From: Aquibium sp. A9E412
GTDB lineage: Bacteria > Pseudomonadota > Alphaproteobacteria > Rhizobiales > Rhizobiaceae
Direction: 5' to 3'
Assembly (NCBI RefSeq): GCF_030398335.1
Contig: NZ_JAOAOP010000004.1
Location: 62,001-126,000, forward strand
DNA length: 64,000 bases
Shown here: in pieces, positions 51,057 to 62,699 of the stretch
Layout: each line of letters starts with the position of its first letter
How positions within the stretch are numbered: the first letter of the stretch is position 1
Position numbers and translations under genes: made by a program
The notes under the pieces: model-generated
The model's database searches: none
The model's input: only the letters and a program-made list of their open reading frames with translations
Told to the model about the DNA's origin: nothing

Positions 51057-53783
51057 ATGCAGCCGTTGAACGACGACACGACGATCCGCGCCCGCGCCGA
51101 GGCCGCTCCGGCCGCGGCCGCCACGCCGATGATGGAACAGTACATCGAGATCAAGGCGGCCAACCCGGATTCGCTGCTGTTCTACCGCATGGGCGACTTC
51201 TACGAGCTGTTCTTCGAGGATGCCGAAGTCGCCAGCCGGGCGCTCGGCATCACGCTCACCAAGCGCGGCAAGCACCAGGGCGACGACATCCCGATGTGCG
51301 GCGTGCCGGTGCATGCCGCCGATGACTACCTGCAGAAGCTGATCGGCCTCGGCCACCGGGTGGCGGTCTGCGAGCAGACGGAGGACCCGGCGGAGGCGAA
51401 GAAGCGCGGCGCCAAGGCCGTGGTGCGGCGCGACGTGGTGCGCCTCGTCACCCCCGGCACCATCACCGAGGACAAGCTGCTGGCGCCGGCCGAGGCCAAC
51501 TACCTGATGGCGCTCGGCCGGGTGAAGGGCGCCGGCGAGGCGCTGGCGCTCGCCTGGATCGACATCTCGACCGGCGCCTTCCGCGTCGCCTCCAGCGCGC
51601 CGGACCGGCTGTTGGCCGACATCCTGCGCGTCGACCCGCGCGAGCTGGTCGTCGCCGAGCCGGTGTTCCACGACGCCGCACTCAGGCCGGTGTTCGACGT
51701 GCTCGGCCGCACGGTCAACCCGCAGCCGGCCAGCCTGTTCGATTCGGCCGCCGCGGAGGACCGGGTTGCGCGCTTCTTCGGCGTCGCCACGCTCGACGGC
51801 TTCGGCAGCTTCGGCCGCGCCGAGCTGTCGGCGATCGCCGGCGCTATCGCCTATGTCGAGAAGACGCAGAAGGCCGAGCGGCCGCCGCTCGGCCGGCCCG
51901 AGCGCGACGACGCCGGCGCCAGCCTGTTCATCGACGCCGCCACGCGCGCCAATCTCGAGCTGATGCGCACGCTGTCGGGCGACCGCGAGGGCAGCCTGTT
52001 CAAGGCTGTCGACCGCACCGTGACCGGGCCGGGCGCGCGGCTTCTCGCCGAGCGGCTGACGGCGCCGCTGACCGATGCGGCGGCGGTCAACCGGCGGCTC
52101 GACGCGGTCGGCCACCTGCTCGTCGAGCCGGAGCTGCGCGCCGCGCTGCGGACCGAGCTCAAGGGCGTGCCCGATATGGCGCGGGCGCTGTCGCGCCTGG
52201 CGCTCAACCGCGGCGGGCCGCGCGACCTCGCCGCTCTCGCCGCCGGGCTCGCCGCCGCCGGCCGCCTCGCCGCGCTGCTCGACGGCGCCGCGCCGCTGCC
52301 CGACGAGCTTGCCGCCGCGCGCCGCGCGCTCGACGGGCTGCCGGCCGCGCTCGCCGACCACCTGGCCCGGGCGCTCGCCGACGACGTGCCGCTGATGAAG
52401 CGCGACGGCGGCTTCGTTCGGCCGGGCTATGACGGCGAGCTCGACGAGATGCGCGCCCTGCGCGACGAATCGCGCCGCGTGATCGCGGCGATGGAGCGCG
52501 AGCTGGCCGAGGAGACCGGCATCCGCTCGCTCAAGATCCGCCACAACAACGTGCTCGGCTACTTCATCGAGGTGACGGCCAACCACCGCGAGACGATGAC
52601 CGGCAGCGAGGCCGCGCGCGCCCGCTTCATCCATCGCCAGACCATGGCCAGTGCGCTGCGCTTCACCACCACCGAGCTGGCCGACCTGCAGGGCCGCATC
52701 GCCAACGCGGCCGAGCGCGCCGTGTCGATCGAGCTCGCCGCGTTCGACCGCCTGGTCGCCGAGTGCGTCGGCGAGGCCGAGGCGCTGCGCGCCGGCGCCC
52801 ATGCGCTCGCCGTCATCGACGTCGCCGCCGCGCTTGCCGCGCTCGCCGAGGCGGAGCGCTACTGCCGCCCCGAGGTCGACGACAGCCTCGACTTCCGGGT
52901 CGAGGGCGGCCGCCACCCGGTGGTCGAGCAGGCGCTGCGCCGCCAGCTCGCGCAGCCCTTCGTGGCCAACGACTGCGACCTGTCGCCGGCGAGCGACGGC
53001 CGGCACGGCGCGATCTGGCTGCTGACCGGGCCCAACATGGGCGGCAAGTCGACCTTCCTGCGCCAGAACGCGCTGATCGCCATCCTCGCCCAGACCGGCT
53101 CCTTCGTGCCGGCGCGCGCCGCCCGCATCGGCGTCGTCGACCGGCTGTTCAGCCGCGTCGGCGCGTCCGACGACCTGGCCCGCGGCCGCTCGACCTTCAT
53201 GGTCGAGATGGTGGAGACGGCGGCGATCCTCAACCAGGCGGGCGAGCGGGCGCTGGTCATTCTCGACGAGATCGGCCGCGGCACGGCGACCTTCGACGGC
53301 CTGTCGATCGCCTGGGCGGCGGTCGAGTACCTGCACGCCGAAAACCGCTGCCGGGCGATCTTCGCCACCCATTTCCACGAGCTGACGGCGCTCGCCGACC
53401 GGCTGGAGCGGCTGCACAACGCGACCATGCGCGTCAAGGAGTGGGAGGGCGAGGTCGTCTTCCTGCATGAGGTGGGGCGCGGCGCGGCCGACCGCTCCTA
53501 CGGCGTGCAGGTGGCGCGGCTGGCCGGCCTGCCGCCGGCCGTCGTCGAGCGCGCCCGCGCGGTGCTGCAGAAGCTGGAGGCGGGCGAGACGTCCGCCGGC
53601 AAGGCGAGCCGGCTGGCCGACGAGCTGCCGCTGTTCGCCGCGCCCGTGCGCCAGGCCATCGCGCCCGCGCGCACGCCCGATCCGCTGGCCGAGGCGGTCG
53701 CCGCCCTCACCCCCGACGAGATGACGCCGCGCGAGGCGCTCGAGGCGCTCTACCGGCTGAAGGGTCTCGTGGGGCGGAGGTAG
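51057..53783 (+). CDS. mutS: DNA mismatch repair protein MutS
   Basis: The 908-residue protein has the MutS mismatch-binding motif [12 protein letters not shown] (about residues 40-51), the long lever and clamp, and the ATPase with Walker [10 protein letters not shown] (657-665) and ILDEIGRGT (about 735). It starts mismatch repair after replication. The length matches alphaproteobacterial MutS, somewhat longer than E. coli. ATG 51057 is used; another ATG at 51052 is in a different frame. The adjacent glnD on the same strand is conserved in Hyphomicrobiales. Confidence 0.97.
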   Translation: MQPLNDDTTIRARAEAAPAAAATPMMEQYIEIKAANPDSLLFYRMGDFYELFFEDAEVASRALGITLTKRGKHQGDDIPMCGVPVHAADDYLQKLIGLGHRVAVCEQTEDPAEAKKRGAKAVVRRDVVRLVTPGTITEDKLLAPAEANYLMALGRVKGAGEALALAWIDISTGAFRVASSAPDRLLADILRVDPRELVVAEPVFHDAALRPVFDVLGRTVNPQPASLFDSAAAEDRVARFFGVATLDGFGSFGRAELSAIAGAIAYVEKTQKAERPPLGRPERDDAGASLFIDAATRANLELMRTLSGDREGSLFKAVDRTVTGPGARLLAERLTAPLTDAAAVNRRLDAVGHLLVEPELRAALRTELKGVPDMARALSRLALNRGGPRDLAALAAGLAAAGRLAALLDGAAPLPDELAAARRALDGLPAALADHLARALADDVPLMKRDGGFVRPGYDGELDEMRALRDESRRVIAAMERELAEETGIRSLKIRHNNVLGYFIEVTANHRETMTGSEAARARFIHRQTMASALRFTTTELADLQGRIANAAERAVSIELAAFDRLVAECVGEAEALRAGAHALAVIDVAAALAALAEAERYCRPEVDDSLDFRVEGGRHPVVEQALRRQLAQPFVANDCDLSPASDGRHGAIWLLTGPNMGGKSTFLRQNALIAILAQTGSFVPARAARIGVVDRLFSRVGASDDLARGRSTFMVEMVETAAILNQAGERALVILDEIGRGTATFDGLSIAWAAVEYLHAENRCRAIFATHFHELTALADRLERLHNATMRVKEWEGEVVFLHEVGRGAADRSYGVQVARLAGLPPAVVERARAVLQKLEAGETSAGKASRLADELPLFAAPVRQAIAPARTPDPLAEAVAALTPDEMTPREALEALYRLKGLVGRR

Positions 53784-53799
53784 CGCCGGCGCGCCCGCC

Positions 53800-54438
53800 T
53801 CACCCGGCGCCGACCAGCGGCACGAAGCGCACGCCGCCCAGGTCGCGCTCGGTCAGGCTGCCGTCGGGCTGCCGCTCGAACAGCAGGAGCCGCTGGCCGC
53901 CGCCGTCGCCGACCGGGATGACCAGCCGCCCGCCCGCGGCGAGCTGCGCCTTCAGCGCGTCGGGCACCCTCCGGCCGCCGGCCGTCACGATGATCGCGTC
54001 GTAGGGCGCCTCGTCAGGCCAGCCGCGGGTGCCGTCGGCGGTGTGCACGGCGACGGTGTCGACGCCCTGCGCGGCGAGCCGCCGGCGCGCCGTCTCGGCC
54101 AGCGCGGCGTACCGCTCGACGGTGACGACGCGCGCCACCAGGCGGGCGGCCACCGCCGCGGCATAGCCCGAGCCGGTGCCGATCTCCAGCAGCCGGTCCT
54201 GCGGCGCCGGCTTCGCCGCCTGCAGCATCAGCGCCACCACATAGGGCTGCGAGATGGTCTGCTCTTCGGCGATCGGCAGGGCGGTGTCCTCGTAGGCCAG
54301 CCCGGCCATGTCCGCCCCGACATAGGCCTCGCGCGGCACCGCGCGCATCGCCTCCAGCACGCGCGGATCGTCGATGCCGCGGCGGCGCAGTTGCCGCTCG
54401 ACCATCGCCGCACGCCGGGATGCCGTATCGCCTGCCAT
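53800..54438 (-). CDS. pcm: Protein-L-isoaspartate O-methyltransferase
   Basis: The 212-residue protein has the PCMT motifs: ISQPYVVALMLQAA, the AdoMet loop EIGTGSGYAAAV (about residues 85-96) and RLVIPVG near the C terminus. It methylates abnormal isoaspartyl residues to start repair. ATG 54438 was chosen because it gives the normal N terminus; the frame extends upstream to 54522 without clear similarity. It is opposite in strand to mutS and glnD, lying between them. Confidence 0.93.
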   Translation of the reverse strand: MAGDTASRRAAMVERQLRRRGIDDPRVLEAMRAVPREAYVGADMAGLAYEDTALPIAEEQTISQPYVVALMLQAAKPAPQDRLLEIGTGSGYAAAVAARLVARVVTVERYAALAETARRRLAAQGVDTVAVHTADGTRGWPDEAPYDAIIVTAGGRRVPDALKAQLAAGGRLVIPVGDGGGQRLLLFERQPDGSLTERDLGGVRFVPLVGAG

Positions 54439-54564
54439 CGTCTTGCCGCCCTTTCGCGGCTGAACGGGAGCGCCGGGGCGTCGGTTCCCGGCGGCGCGGC
54501 GAACGATACCGTTCGCCGCCAAATCAGGCTATAGACGCGCGAAGACAACGAGTTGGAACGGCCG

Positions 54565-57372
54565 ATGGCGCGGGTGTCGCTCAGACTTGCCGAGGTGATC
54601 GACGGCGCGGCGCTGCGCGCCGCGCTCGCCGCCATGGCCGAGGAGGCCGGCGGCGGCGACAAGGCGGCGGTGCGCGCGGCCGTGCTCAAGCGCCTCAAGC
54701 GCGAGATCGCGGAGGGGCGCGGCCGCGTCGAGGCGATGCTGATGGCCGATGGCGGCGGCACCGCCTGCGCGGCGCGGCTGTCGCATCTGATGGACGAGAT
54801 CATCCGCGCCGTGCACGGCTTCGCGATCGCGCATGTCTATCCCTCGCAGAACCCCTCGGCGGCCGAGCGCATGGCGATCGTCGCCGTCGGCGGCTACGGC
54901 CGCGGCACGCTGGCGCCCGGCTCCGACATCGATCTTTTGTTCCTGCTGCCCTACAAGCAGACGCCGTGGGGCGAGCAGATCATCGAATACGTGCTCTACA
55001 TGCTGTGGGACATGGGGCTGAAGGTCGGCCACGCGACCCGCAACATCGACGAGTGCATGCGCCACGCGCGCACCGACATCACCATCCGCACCGCCGTTCT
55101 CGAGGCGCGCTTCATCGGCGGCGACAAGCTGCTCTACAAGGAGCTCACCCGCCGCTTCGACGAGGAGGTGGTCGCCGACAGCGGCGCCGAGTTCGTCCAG
55201 GCCAAGCTGGCCGAGCGCGACAAGCGCCACGCCAAGGCCGGCGAAAGCCGCTACCTGGTCGAGCCCAACGTCAAGGACGGCAAGGGCGGCCTGCGCGACC
55301 TGCACACCCTGTTCTGGATCGGCAAGTACTACTACCGCGTGCCGACCAGCGAGGACCTGGTGGGCAAGGGGGTCTTCACCCGCAAGGAGTATCTGCAGTT
55401 CCGCAAGGCGGAGGACTTCCTGTGGGCGGTGCGCTGCCACATGCACTTCCTCACCGGCAAGGCGGAGGAGCGGCTGCACTTCGACATCCAGCGCGACATC
55501 GCCGAACGGCTCGGCTACACCAGCCATCCCGGCCTGTCGGCGGTCGAGCGCTTCATGAAGCACTACTTCCTGACGGCCAAGGGCGTCGGCGACCTGACGC
55601 GCATCTTCTGCGCCGCGCTCGAGGAGGAGCAGGCCAAGCAGGTGCCGGGCTTCAACCGCATCTTCCAGACCTTCTCGCGGCGCCGCCGCAAGCTTGCCGG
55701 CAGCAGCGACTTCATCGTCGACAACCACCGCATCAACGTCGCCGATCCGCAGGTCTTCGAGCGCGATCCGGTCAACCTGCTGCGGCTGTTCTGGCTCGCC
55801 GACCGGCACGGGCTGGAGTATCATCCCGAGGCGCTCAAGCTGCTCACCCGCTCGCTCCGGCTGATCGACCGCAACCTGCGGCGCGACGCGGAGGCCAACC
55901 GGCTGTTCCTCGACGTGCTCACCTCCAGGCGCAATCCCGAGCTCAACATGCGGCGCATGAACGAGGCCGGCGTGCTCGGCAAGCTCATCCCCGACTTCAA
56001 CAAGATCGTGGCGATGATGCAGTTCAACATGTACCACCACTACACGGTGGACGAGCACCTGATCCGCTGCATCGGCGTGCTGTCGCAGATCGAGCACGGC
56101 GGGGGCGCCGACATGCACCCGCTGGCGCACGGCCTGATGCCGGGCCTCAAGGCCTGGCGCGCCGTGCTCTACACCGCGCTGCTGTTCCACGACATCGCCA
56201 AGGGCCGGCCGGAGGACCACGCGACCGCCGGCGCGCGCATCGCCCGCCGGCTGTGCCCGCACATGGGCTTCAACGCCGCCGAGACGGCGATGGTCGCCTG
56301 GCTGGTCGAGCACCATCTCGTCATGTCGATGACGGCGCAGACGCGCGACCTCAACGACCGCAAGACGATCGCCGACTTCGCCGAGACGGTGCAGTCGGTC
56401 GAGCGGCTCAAGCTCTTGCTGGTGCTCACCATCTGCGACATCCGCGGCGTCGGGCCCGGCGTGTGGAACGGCTGGAAGGGCCAGCTCCTGCGCACGCTCT
56501 ACCACGAGACCGAGCTGCTTTTGACCGGCGGCTTCTCCGAGACCTCGCGCGAGACGCGCGCCGAAGAGGCGCGCGAGCGGCTGGCCCAGGCGCTCGACGA
56601 GGCCGGCTGGGCGGCCGGCGAGCGCGCCCGGCTGCTCGAGCTGCACTACGCCAACTACCTGCTGGCCGCCGATCTCGACGACCAGGTGCGCCATGCCGAC
56701 TTCATCCGCAGCGCCGACCGCAGCGGCCGCTCGCTCGCCACCATGGTCAAGACGCACGGCTTCGAGGCGGTGACGGAGATCACCGTGCTGGCGCCCGACC
56801 ATCCGCGGCTTCTGTCGGTGATCGCCGGCGCCTGCGCGGCCGCCGGCGGCAACATCGTCGACGCGCAGGTCTTCACCACCACCGACGGCCGCGCGCTCGA
56901 CACCATCCTCATCAACCGCGAGTTCGACCTCGACGAGGACGAGCGCCGCCGCGGCCAGCGCATCGGCCGGCTGATCGAGGACGTGCTGGCCGGCCGCGCC
57001 TGGCTGCCCGAGATGATCGAGAAGCGCGCCAGGCGCCGCCGCGCCACCCGCGCCTTCCGCATCGAGCCCCGCGCGGAGGTGCGCAACACGCTGTCCAACC
57101 GCTTCTCGGTGGTCGAGGTCGAGGGGCTCGACCGGCCTGGCCTGCTGTCGGAGATCACCGGCGCGCTGTCGGACCTGTCGCTCGACATCGCCTCCGCCCA
57201 CATCACCACCTTCGGCGAGAAGGTGATCGACACCTTCTACGTGACCGACCTGACCGGCGCCAAGATCGACAACCCGACGCGGCTCGCCGCGATCCGCGAG
57301 CGGCTGATCGAGACGCTGGAGACCGGCGCCGCGCGCAAGCCGCGCGAGCGGCAGGCCGCGGCCGCCGAATGA
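54565..57372 (+). CDS. glnD: [Protein-PII] uridylyltransferase / uridylyl-removing enzyme
   Basis: The 935-residue protein has all four GlnD domains: nucleotidyltransferase ([16 protein letters not shown], about residues 108-123), a helical linker, an HD hydrolase domain (HHYTVDEH about 489; LFHDIAKG about 540) and two C-terminal ACT domains (around 737 and 848). It uridylylates PII proteins when glutamine is low and removes UMP when it is high. ATG 54565 was preferred to the TTG at 54553. murJ follows 40 bases later. Confidence 0.97.
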   Translation: MARVSLRLAEVIDGAALRAALAAMAEEAGGGDKAAVRAAVLKRLKREIAEGRGRVEAMLMADGGGTACAARLSHLMDEIIRAVHGFAIAHVYPSQNPSAAERMAIVAVGGYGRGTLAPGSDIDLLFLLPYKQTPWGEQIIEYVLYMLWDMGLKVGHATRNIDECMRHARTDITIRTAVLEARFIGGDKLLYKELTRRFDEEVVADSGAEFVQAKLAERDKRHAKAGESRYLVEPNVKDGKGGLRDLHTLFWIGKYYYRVPTSEDLVGKGVFTRKEYLQFRKAEDFLWAVRCHMHFLTGKAEERLHFDIQRDIAERLGYTSHPGLSAVERFMKHYFLTAKGVGDLTRIFCAALEEEQAKQVPGFNRIFQTFSRRRRKLAGSSDFIVDNHRINVADPQVFERDPVNLLRLFWLADRHGLEYHPEALKLLTRSLRLIDRNLRRDAEANRLFLDVLTSRRNPELNMRRMNEAGVLGKLIPDFNKIVAMMQFNMYHHYTVDEHLIRCIGVLSQIEHGGGADMHPLAHGLMPGLKAWRAVLYTALLFHDIAKGRPEDHATAGARIARRLCPHMGFNAAETAMVAWLVEHHLVMSMTAQTRDLNDRKTIADFAETVQSVERLKLLLVLTICDIRGVGPGVWNGWKGQLLRTLYHETELLLTGGFSETSRETRAEEARERLAQALDEAGWAAGERARLLELHYANYLLAADLDDQVRHADFIRSADRSGRSLATMVKTHGFEAVTEITVLAPDHPRLLSVIAGACAAAGGNIVDAQVFTTTDGRALDTILINREFDLDEDERRRGQRIGRLIEDVLAGRAWLPEMIEKRARRRRATRAFRIEPRAEVRNTLSNRFSVVEVEGLDRPGLLSEITGALSDLSLDIASAHITTFGEKVIDTFYVTDLTGAKIDNPTRLAAIRERLIETLETGAARKPRERQAAAAE

Positions 57373-57412
57373 GGCGCCGGCGCGTGGCGAGCATCGTGCG
57401 GGAGAGCCCGGC

Positions 57413-58984
57413 GTGAGCCTGGTGAAGAAGTTCGCCAGCGTCGGCAGCGCCACCATGGCGAGCCGCGTGCTCGGCTTCGTGCGCGAGGCGCTGATCGCCG
57501 CCGCGCTCGGCGCCGGGCCGGTGACCGACGCCTTCTACGCCGCCTTCCGCTTTCCCAACCTGTTTCGCCGGCTGTTCGCCGAGGGCGCGTTCAATCCGGC
57601 CTTCGTGCCGCTGTTCGCCAAGCAGCTCGAGGGCGGCGGGCAGGAGGCCGCGCGCGCCTTCGCCGAGGACGTGCTGGCGGTGCTGCTGACGGTGCTCCTG
57701 GCGCTGTCGGCGCTCGCCATCCTGGCCATGCCGCTGCTCGTCGCCACGGTGATCGCGCCGGGCTTCGCCGACACGCCGGACAAGTTCGACCTCACCGTCG
57801 TCATGACGCGCATCATGTTCCCCTACCTCTTGTGCATGTCGCTGGTCGCCATGCTGTCGGGGGTGCTCAACTCGATGCGCCGGTTCTTCTTCGCCGCCAT
57901 CGTGCCGGTGCTGCTCAACGTCGTGCTCGTCGGCGTGCTCGGCGCGGCGATCCTGCTCGAGGCCGAGCCGCGCGCCACCGGGCTGTGGCTCGCCTGGGGC
58001 GTGTTCGTGTCCGGCGGCCTGCAGCTCTTCTTCCTGCTCGGCGCGGTGCGCCGGCACGGCTTCGCCTTCCGGCTCAAGCTGCCGCGGCTGACGCCCGGCG
58101 TGCGCCGGCTGATGGTGCTGATGGGCCCGGCGATGCTGACCGGCGGCATCATGCAGATCAACCTGCTGGTCGGCCAGATCATCGCCTCGCAGCAGGACCG
58201 CGCCATCGCGCTGCTCAACTTCGCCGACCGCATCAACCAGCTGCCGCTCGGCGTCATCGGCATCGCCGTCGGCGTGGTGCTGCTGCCCGAGCTGGCGCGT
58301 GCGCTCAAGGCCGGCGACACGGCCGACGCGCAGCACCTGCAGAACCGCTCGCTCGAGTTCGCCCTCGGCCTCACTTTGCCGGCGGCCGTCGGGCTGATGG
58401 TGATGCCCGGCCCGATCGTCGCGCTGCTCTACGAGCGCGGCGCCTTCACCGCCCTCGACACCGCGATGACGGCGGCGGCGCTCGCCGCCTTCGCCGCCGG
58501 CCTGCCCGCCTATGTGCTGGTCAAGGTGTTCCAGCCCGCCTATTTCGCGCGCGAGGACATGAAGACGCCGCTGTGGTTCTCGATCGTCGCGGTCGCCGTC
58601 AACATCGCGGCGGCGCTGGCGCTGTTTCCGCTGTACGGCCATGTCGGCATCGCCGCGGCGAGCTCGGCCGCGGCCTGGGTCAACTTCCTGCTGCTCGCCT
58701 GGATGCTGTGGCGGCGCGGCGACTTCCGCCCCGCCCCGGCCACCCTGCGCCGCATCGGCCTGATCGTGCTGGCGAGCGCGGCGATGGGCGCGCTGGTGTG
58801 GGCGCTGCTGGTCGCCGTGCGGCCCTTCCTGGCCGGCACCGGCACCCTCGGCCTGGTGGTTGCGGTGCCGGGGCTGATCGGCGCGGCCGCGGCCGTCTAT
58901 TTCGCCATCGTGCTTGCCACCGGCGCGCTCGAGCGCGGCCAGATCATGCGCCTGCTGCGGCGCCGAAAGCCCTCCGGCGCCTGA
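57413..58984 (+). CDS. murJ: Lipid II flippase MurJ
   Basis: The 523-residue protein is hydrophobic throughout with about 14 membrane segments, typical of the MOP superfamily flippase MurJ. The segments GFVREALIAAALGAGPVTDAF (N-terminal) and YERGAFTALDT are conserved. It moves lipid II across the inner membrane for peptidoglycan synthesis. It starts at GTG 57413 with GGGAG upstream. Position after glnD and before trpS is usual for Hyphomicrobiales. Confidence 0.95.
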   Translation: MSLVKKFASVGSATMASRVLGFVREALIAAALGAGPVTDAFYAAFRFPNLFRRLFAEGAFNPAFVPLFAKQLEGGGQEAARAFAEDVLAVLLTVLLALSALAILAMPLLVATVIAPGFADTPDKFDLTVVMTRIMFPYLLCMSLVAMLSGVLNSMRRFFFAAIVPVLLNVVLVGVLGAAILLEAEPRATGLWLAWGVFVSGGLQLFFLLGAVRRHGFAFRLKLPRLTPGVRRLMVLMGPAMLTGGIMQINLLVGQIIASQQDRAIALLNFADRINQLPLGVIGIAVGVVLLPELARALKAGDTADAQHLQNRSLEFALGLTLPAAVGLMVMPGPIVALLYERGAFTALDTAMTAAALAAFAAGLPAYVLVKVFQPAYFAREDMKTPLWFSIVAVAVNIAAALALFPLYGHVGIAAASSAAAWVNFLLLAWMLWRRGDFRPAPATLRRIGLIVLASAAMGALVWALLVAVRPFLAGTGTLGLVVAVPGLIGAAAAVYFAIVLATGALERGQIMRLLRRRKPSGA

Positions 58985-59196
58985 GGCGGCGGCGCCCGGC
59001 CGGCCAATCGGACACGGAAGGACGAGGCGCGGTTGTTCCGGAAGCCGGCGACGTTGGAATCGGCGATGCCCGCGTTCACGCGCGCGCGGCGTGGAGGCGG
59101 CCCCATCTCGGCACCGCCTCTTGATCGGCGGCCGCCCGTCGTTCATAAGCGCGACGCCCCGCCGCGCGGGGCGTCGATCCAGCGTTCGGAACCGCC

Positions 59197-60261
59197 ATGA
59201 CCTTCAAGCCGCTCGTCTTCTCCGGCGTCCAGCCGACCGGCCACCTGCATCTCGGCAACTATCTCGGCGCGCTGCGCAAGTTCGTCGCCCTGCAGGACAG
59301 CCACGACTGCATCTACTGCGTCGTCGACCTGCATTCGCTGACCGCCACGCTGGTGCACGACGACCTGGCCGACCAGACGCGCGCCATCACGGCCGCCTTC
59401 CTGGCCTCCGGCATCGACCCGCAGAAGCACATCGTGTTCAACCAGAGCCGGGTGCCGCAGCACGCCGAGCTCGCCTGGATCTTCAACTGCGTGGCGCGCA
59501 TCGGCTGGATGAACCGCATGACGCAGTTCAAGGACAAGGCCGGCAAGGACCGCGAGAACGCCTCGCTCGGCCTGCTCGCCTATCCCAGCCTGATGGCGGC
59601 CGACATCCTGGTCTACCGCGCCACCCACGTCCCGGTCGGCGACGACCAGAAGCAGCATCTCGAACTGACGCGCGACATCGCGGCCAAGTTCAACAACGAC
59701 TTCTCGCGGCGCATCGGCGAGCTCGGCGTCGGCCAGCCGGTCGAGATGGGCGAGGAGACCGTCAACGGCTTCTTCCCGCTCACCGAGCCGCTGATCGAGG
59801 GGCCGGCGACGCGGGTGATGAGCCTGCGCGACGGCACCAGGAAGATGTCGAAGTCCGATCCGTCCGACCTGTCGCGCATCAACCTGACGGACGACGCCGA
59901 CCAGATCGCCCGCAAGATCAAGAAGGCCAAGACCGATCCCGAGCCGCTGCCGTCCGACCTCGAGGGGCTGGCCGGCCGGCCGGAGGCGGAGAACCTCGTC
60001 GGCATCTACGCCGCCCTCGCCGACACCACGCGGGCTGCGGTGATCGGCGATTTCGGCGGCCGCCAGTTCTCCGAGTTCAAGCCCGCGCTGGCCGAGCTGG
60101 CGGTCGAGAAGCTGGCGCCGGTGTCGGCCGAGATGCGCCGCATCACGGCCGACCACGCCTATGTCGACGGCGTGCTCAGGGCCGGCGGCGAGCGTGCCGC
60201 GGCACTGGCCGAAGCGACCATGCGTGATGTGCGCGACATCGTCGGTCTGCTGCAGGGCTGA
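59197..60261 (+). CDS. trpS: Tryptophanyl-tRNA synthetase
   Basis: The 354-residue protein is a class I synthetase with the HIGH-like motif [13 protein letters not shown] (about residues 12-24) and the KMSKS loop RKMSKSDPS (about 210). It charges tRNA-Trp. Length is normal for bacterial TrpS. A stretch of about 210 bases separates it from murJ, with no gene seen. Confidence 0.97.
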   Translation: MTFKPLVFSGVQPTGHLHLGNYLGALRKFVALQDSHDCIYCVVDLHSLTATLVHDDLADQTRAITAAFLASGIDPQKHIVFNQSRVPQHAELAWIFNCVARIGWMNRMTQFKDKAGKDRENASLGLLAYPSLMAADILVYRATHVPVGDDQKQHLELTRDIAAKFNNDFSRRIGELGVGQPVEMGEETVNGFFPLTEPLIEGPATRVMSLRDGTRKMSKSDPSDLSRINLTDDADQIARKIKKAKTDPEPLPSDLEGLAGRPEAENLVGIYAALADTTRAAVIGDFGGRQFSEFKPALAELAVEKLAPVSAEMRRITADHAYVDGVLRAGGERAAALAEATMRDVRDIVGLLQG

Positions 60262-60357
60262 GGCCGCGCGCATGCCGTCGCGCTTGCCGCTCCCCTCTGC
60301 CGATGGCAGATTGCGGCTGCGGCGGCAGGCGGTCCGCCCGTGCGAGGGGATGGCGTG

Positions 60358-60849
60358 ATGGTTTCGAAACGGCTCAGCCGGGAAGCCGGCCACCGGCGCA
60401 AGTTCCTCGCCATCATCGACGAGACGCCCGAGTGCGAGCGCGCCGCCGCCTATGCCGCGCGCCGCGCGACGGCCACCAGCGGCGCGCTGGTGCTGCTGTT
60501 CGTCATCGAGCCCGGCGACTTCCAGCACTGGCTCGGCGTCGAGCAGCTGATGCGCGAGGAGGCCACCGACAAGGCCAAGGCGACGCTCGAGAAATACGCC
60601 GCCACGCTGCGCACCGAGCTCGGCATCGAGCCGGAGATGGTGGTGCGCGAGGGCAAGGCGACCGAGGAAATCCACAAGCTGATCGAGGAGGACCAGGATA
60701 TCGCCATCCTGGTGCTGGCCGCCGGCAACGCCAAGGAGGGGCCGGGTCCGCTGGTCTCCTCGATCGCCGGCAAGAGCGCCGCCTTCCCGATCCCCGTCAC
60801 CGTCGTGCCGCACAACCTGACCGACGAGGACATCGAAAGTCTCGCGTGA
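60358..60849 (+). CDS. Universal stress protein (UspA family)
   Basis: The 163-residue protein has the Usp fold pattern: strand KFLAIIDETPECERAAAYAA, strand-helix LVLLFVIEPGDFQ and the C-terminal VTVVPHNLTDED. The ATP-binding G-2x-G-9x-G(S/T) signature is only partly visible (AAGNAKEGPGPLVSS). ATG 60358 follows AGGGG. It lies between trpS and the NifU-family gene on the same strand, as in related genomes. Confidence 0.85.
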   Translation: MVSKRLSREAGHRRKFLAIIDETPECERAAAYAARRATATSGALVLLFVIEPGDFQHWLGVEQLMREEATDKAKATLEKYAATLRTELGIEPEMVVREGKATEEIHKLIEEDQDIAILVLAAGNAKEGPGPLVSSIAGKSAAFPIPVTVVPHNLTDEDIESLA

Positions 60850-60942
60850 TCGTCCGGCGCTTGCGCCCGTGCCGCTTGATGCGGCCGGCGAATGCGCCTA
60901 TTTAGAATGGTTCCAAACAAGGCGAACCGACGGAGACCGCCG

Positions 60943-61515
60943 ATGTTCATCCAGACCGAAGCCACGCCCAATCCGTCCACGCTGAAGTTTCTGCCCGGAC
61001 GCGTGGTTATGGAGAGCGGCACCGCGGATTTCCGCGACGCCGAGACGGCCCGCGCCGCCTCGCCGCTCGCCGGCCGGCTGTTCGAGGTGCCGGGCGTCGT
61101 CGGCGTCTTCTTCGGCTACGACTTCGTCACCGTGAGCAAGGACGACACGCAGGACTGGCAGCATCTCAAGCCGGCGATCCTCGGCACGATCATGGAGCAT
61201 TTCATGGCCGGCGCGCCGGTCATGGCCGCTCAGGACGCGGGAATGCCGGCGGCCGACGGCGAGGAGTTCTACGACGACGCCGACGAGGAGATCGTGGTCA
61301 CCATCAAGGAGCTGCTCGAGACGCGGGTGCGCCCGGCCGTCGCGCAGGATGGCGGCGACGTCACCTTCCGCGGCTTCGAGAACGGCACGGTGTTCCTGCA
61401 CATGAAGGGCGCCTGCGCCGGCTGCCCGTCCTCGACGGCGACGCTCAAGCACGGCATCCAGAACCTGCTGCACCATTTCGTGCCCGAGGTGCGCCAGGTC
61501 GAGCAGGTGATGTAG
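60943..61515 (+). CDS. NifU-family iron-sulfur scaffold protein
   Basis: The 190-residue protein has the Nfu N-terminal domain (MFIQTEATPNPSTLKFLPGR) and a C-terminal NifU domain with GACAGCPSS (Cys-x2-Cys, about residue 160). It carries [4Fe-4S] clusters to target proteins. ATG 60943 follows CGGAG at eight bases. Length and two-domain form are typical of alphaproteobacterial NfuA-like proteins. Confidence 0.94.
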   Translation: MFIQTEATPNPSTLKFLPGRVVMESGTADFRDAETARAASPLAGRLFEVPGVVGVFFGYDFVTVSKDDTQDWQHLKPAILGTIMEHFMAGAPVMAAQDAGMPAADGEEFYDDADEEIVVTIKELLETRVRPAVAQDGGDVTFRGFENGTVFLHMKGACAGCPSSTATLKHGIQNLLHHFVPEVRQVEQVM

Positions 61516-61663
61516 CGCGCCGGCGCCGGATGGCGCGGCCGCCGCCTGAGCGCGCGCGGCCGGCCGGACCGGGTGCCCGGCGGGTTCGCCGCGTCCGATG
61601 CGCGCCGGCGTAGCGGCGGGCCGTCGCCGCAGCACGGAAATTTCGACAGGCCGGAAAAGAAAG

Positions 61664-61689
61664 AAGCCGGGTCCCCCCAGACCCGGCTT
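61664..61689 (-). terminator. Terminator after the L,D-transpeptidase gene
   Basis: AAGCCGGGTC and GACCCGGCTT form a ten-base stem. On the minus strand it is followed by a T-rich stretch (TTCTTTCTTTTCC), about 46 bases past the transpeptidase stop. It may also slow transcripts from the NifU-family gene. Confidence 0.82.
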
Positions 61690-61735
61690 TCGTCTGCGTT
61701 GCCTCAGACGGTCGTCGTCGCGTGTCGGCGGCCGG

Positions 61736-62359
61736 TCAGCCGCGCACGATCACCTTGGCGCCGATCTCGGCGCGGTTGTAGAGGTCGATGATGTCCTGGT
61801 TGATCATCCGGATGCAGCCCGACGACACGTTGCGGCCGATCGAGTTCCACTCCGGCGAGCCGTGGATGCGGTAGCCGGTGTCGCCGCCGCGGTCGAACAG
61901 GTAGAGCGCGCGCGCGCCGAGCGGGTTTGACAGGCCAGGCGGCATGCCGCCGCGCCACTTGGCGAGCTGCGGCTCGCGGCGGATCATCGCCGCCGGCGGC
62001 GTCCACACCGGCCATTCGCGCTTCATCGCGACGCGCGCCCGGCCCGACCACTCGAAGCCCTCGCGGCCGACGCCGATGCCGTAGCGCATCGCCTTGCCGT
62101 CCTCCATCACGTAGTAGAGGAACTTCTCGCCCGTCTCGACGATGATCGTGCCCGGCTTCTCCTTGGTCTCGTAGCGGACGATCTGCCGATGATACTTGCG
62201 CGGCACCTTGCTGATGGGGATGCTGGGCAGCTGGTAGCCGGCGTCTCTCACCGTTCCGTAATCGGACGAGAACACGCGGAAGCTGCCGCCGCTGGTGCAG
62301 CCGGCCAGTGTCGTGGCCAGGCCGACGGCGGCGACGATGAGCAACGATCGCAATTTCAT
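61736..62359 (-). CDS. L,D-transpeptidase (lipoprotein)
   Basis: The 207-residue protein has a lipoprotein signal (LATTLAGC, Cys at about residue 22) and a YkuD catalytic domain with HGSPEWNSIG (His166) and SSGCIRM (catalytic Cys182). It makes 3-3 peptide cross-links or attaches proteins to peptidoglycan in the periplasm. The family is numerous in Hyphomicrobiales, where polar growth uses L,D-links. ATG 62359 opens the signal peptide MKLRSLLIVAAVGLA. Confidence 0.93.
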   Translation of the reverse strand: MKLRSLLIVAAVGLATTLAGCTSGGSFRVFSSDYGTVRDAGYQLPSIPISKVPRKYHRQIVRYETKEKPGTIIVETGEKFLYYVMEDGKAMRYGIGVGREGFEWSGRARVAMKREWPVWTPPAAMIRREPQLAKWRGGMPPGLSNPLGARALYLFDRGGDTGYRIHGSPEWNSIGRNVSSGCIRMINQDIIDLYNRAEIGAKVIVRG

Positions 62360-62699
62360 GAACAAACCCCAGGTTCCCCAAAACGAGCTGTGAGCGGGCA
62401 TCGCCCGATTCGCGCCCCATTTTGGCCTTTATTCTTAAGGCGAAGGTTAACGACTTGCCAAGATGGCGCGGCCGCTGCGGCGCCGCGCCGGCGCCACTTC
62501 CGGCGGCCGCTATGGCTTTTTGGCCACAGACTCACGCAAATGTGATGCATCGGCGCCCGCCCGGCATGCACGGGCTGCCGGCCCTGGGCCGTCTGTGCCG
62601 GCTGCTTCGCCGGCCGGTCCGCCGCGTCGGGCACGAAGCGTGCCCGGCAGGCCGGCCCGGTGCGTGCCGCGGCGGCACGGTTCATTCCGCCGGTCTTTG
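62360..62699. other. Divergent intergenic region of 340 bases
   Basis: Between the divergent L,D-transpeptidase and mmcB genes; no gene was supported. Locally AT-rich DNA near 62410-62455 (TTTTGGCCTTTATTCTTAAGGCG) probably holds the transpeptidase promoter. The right part is GC-rich without notable structure. Confidence 0.5.
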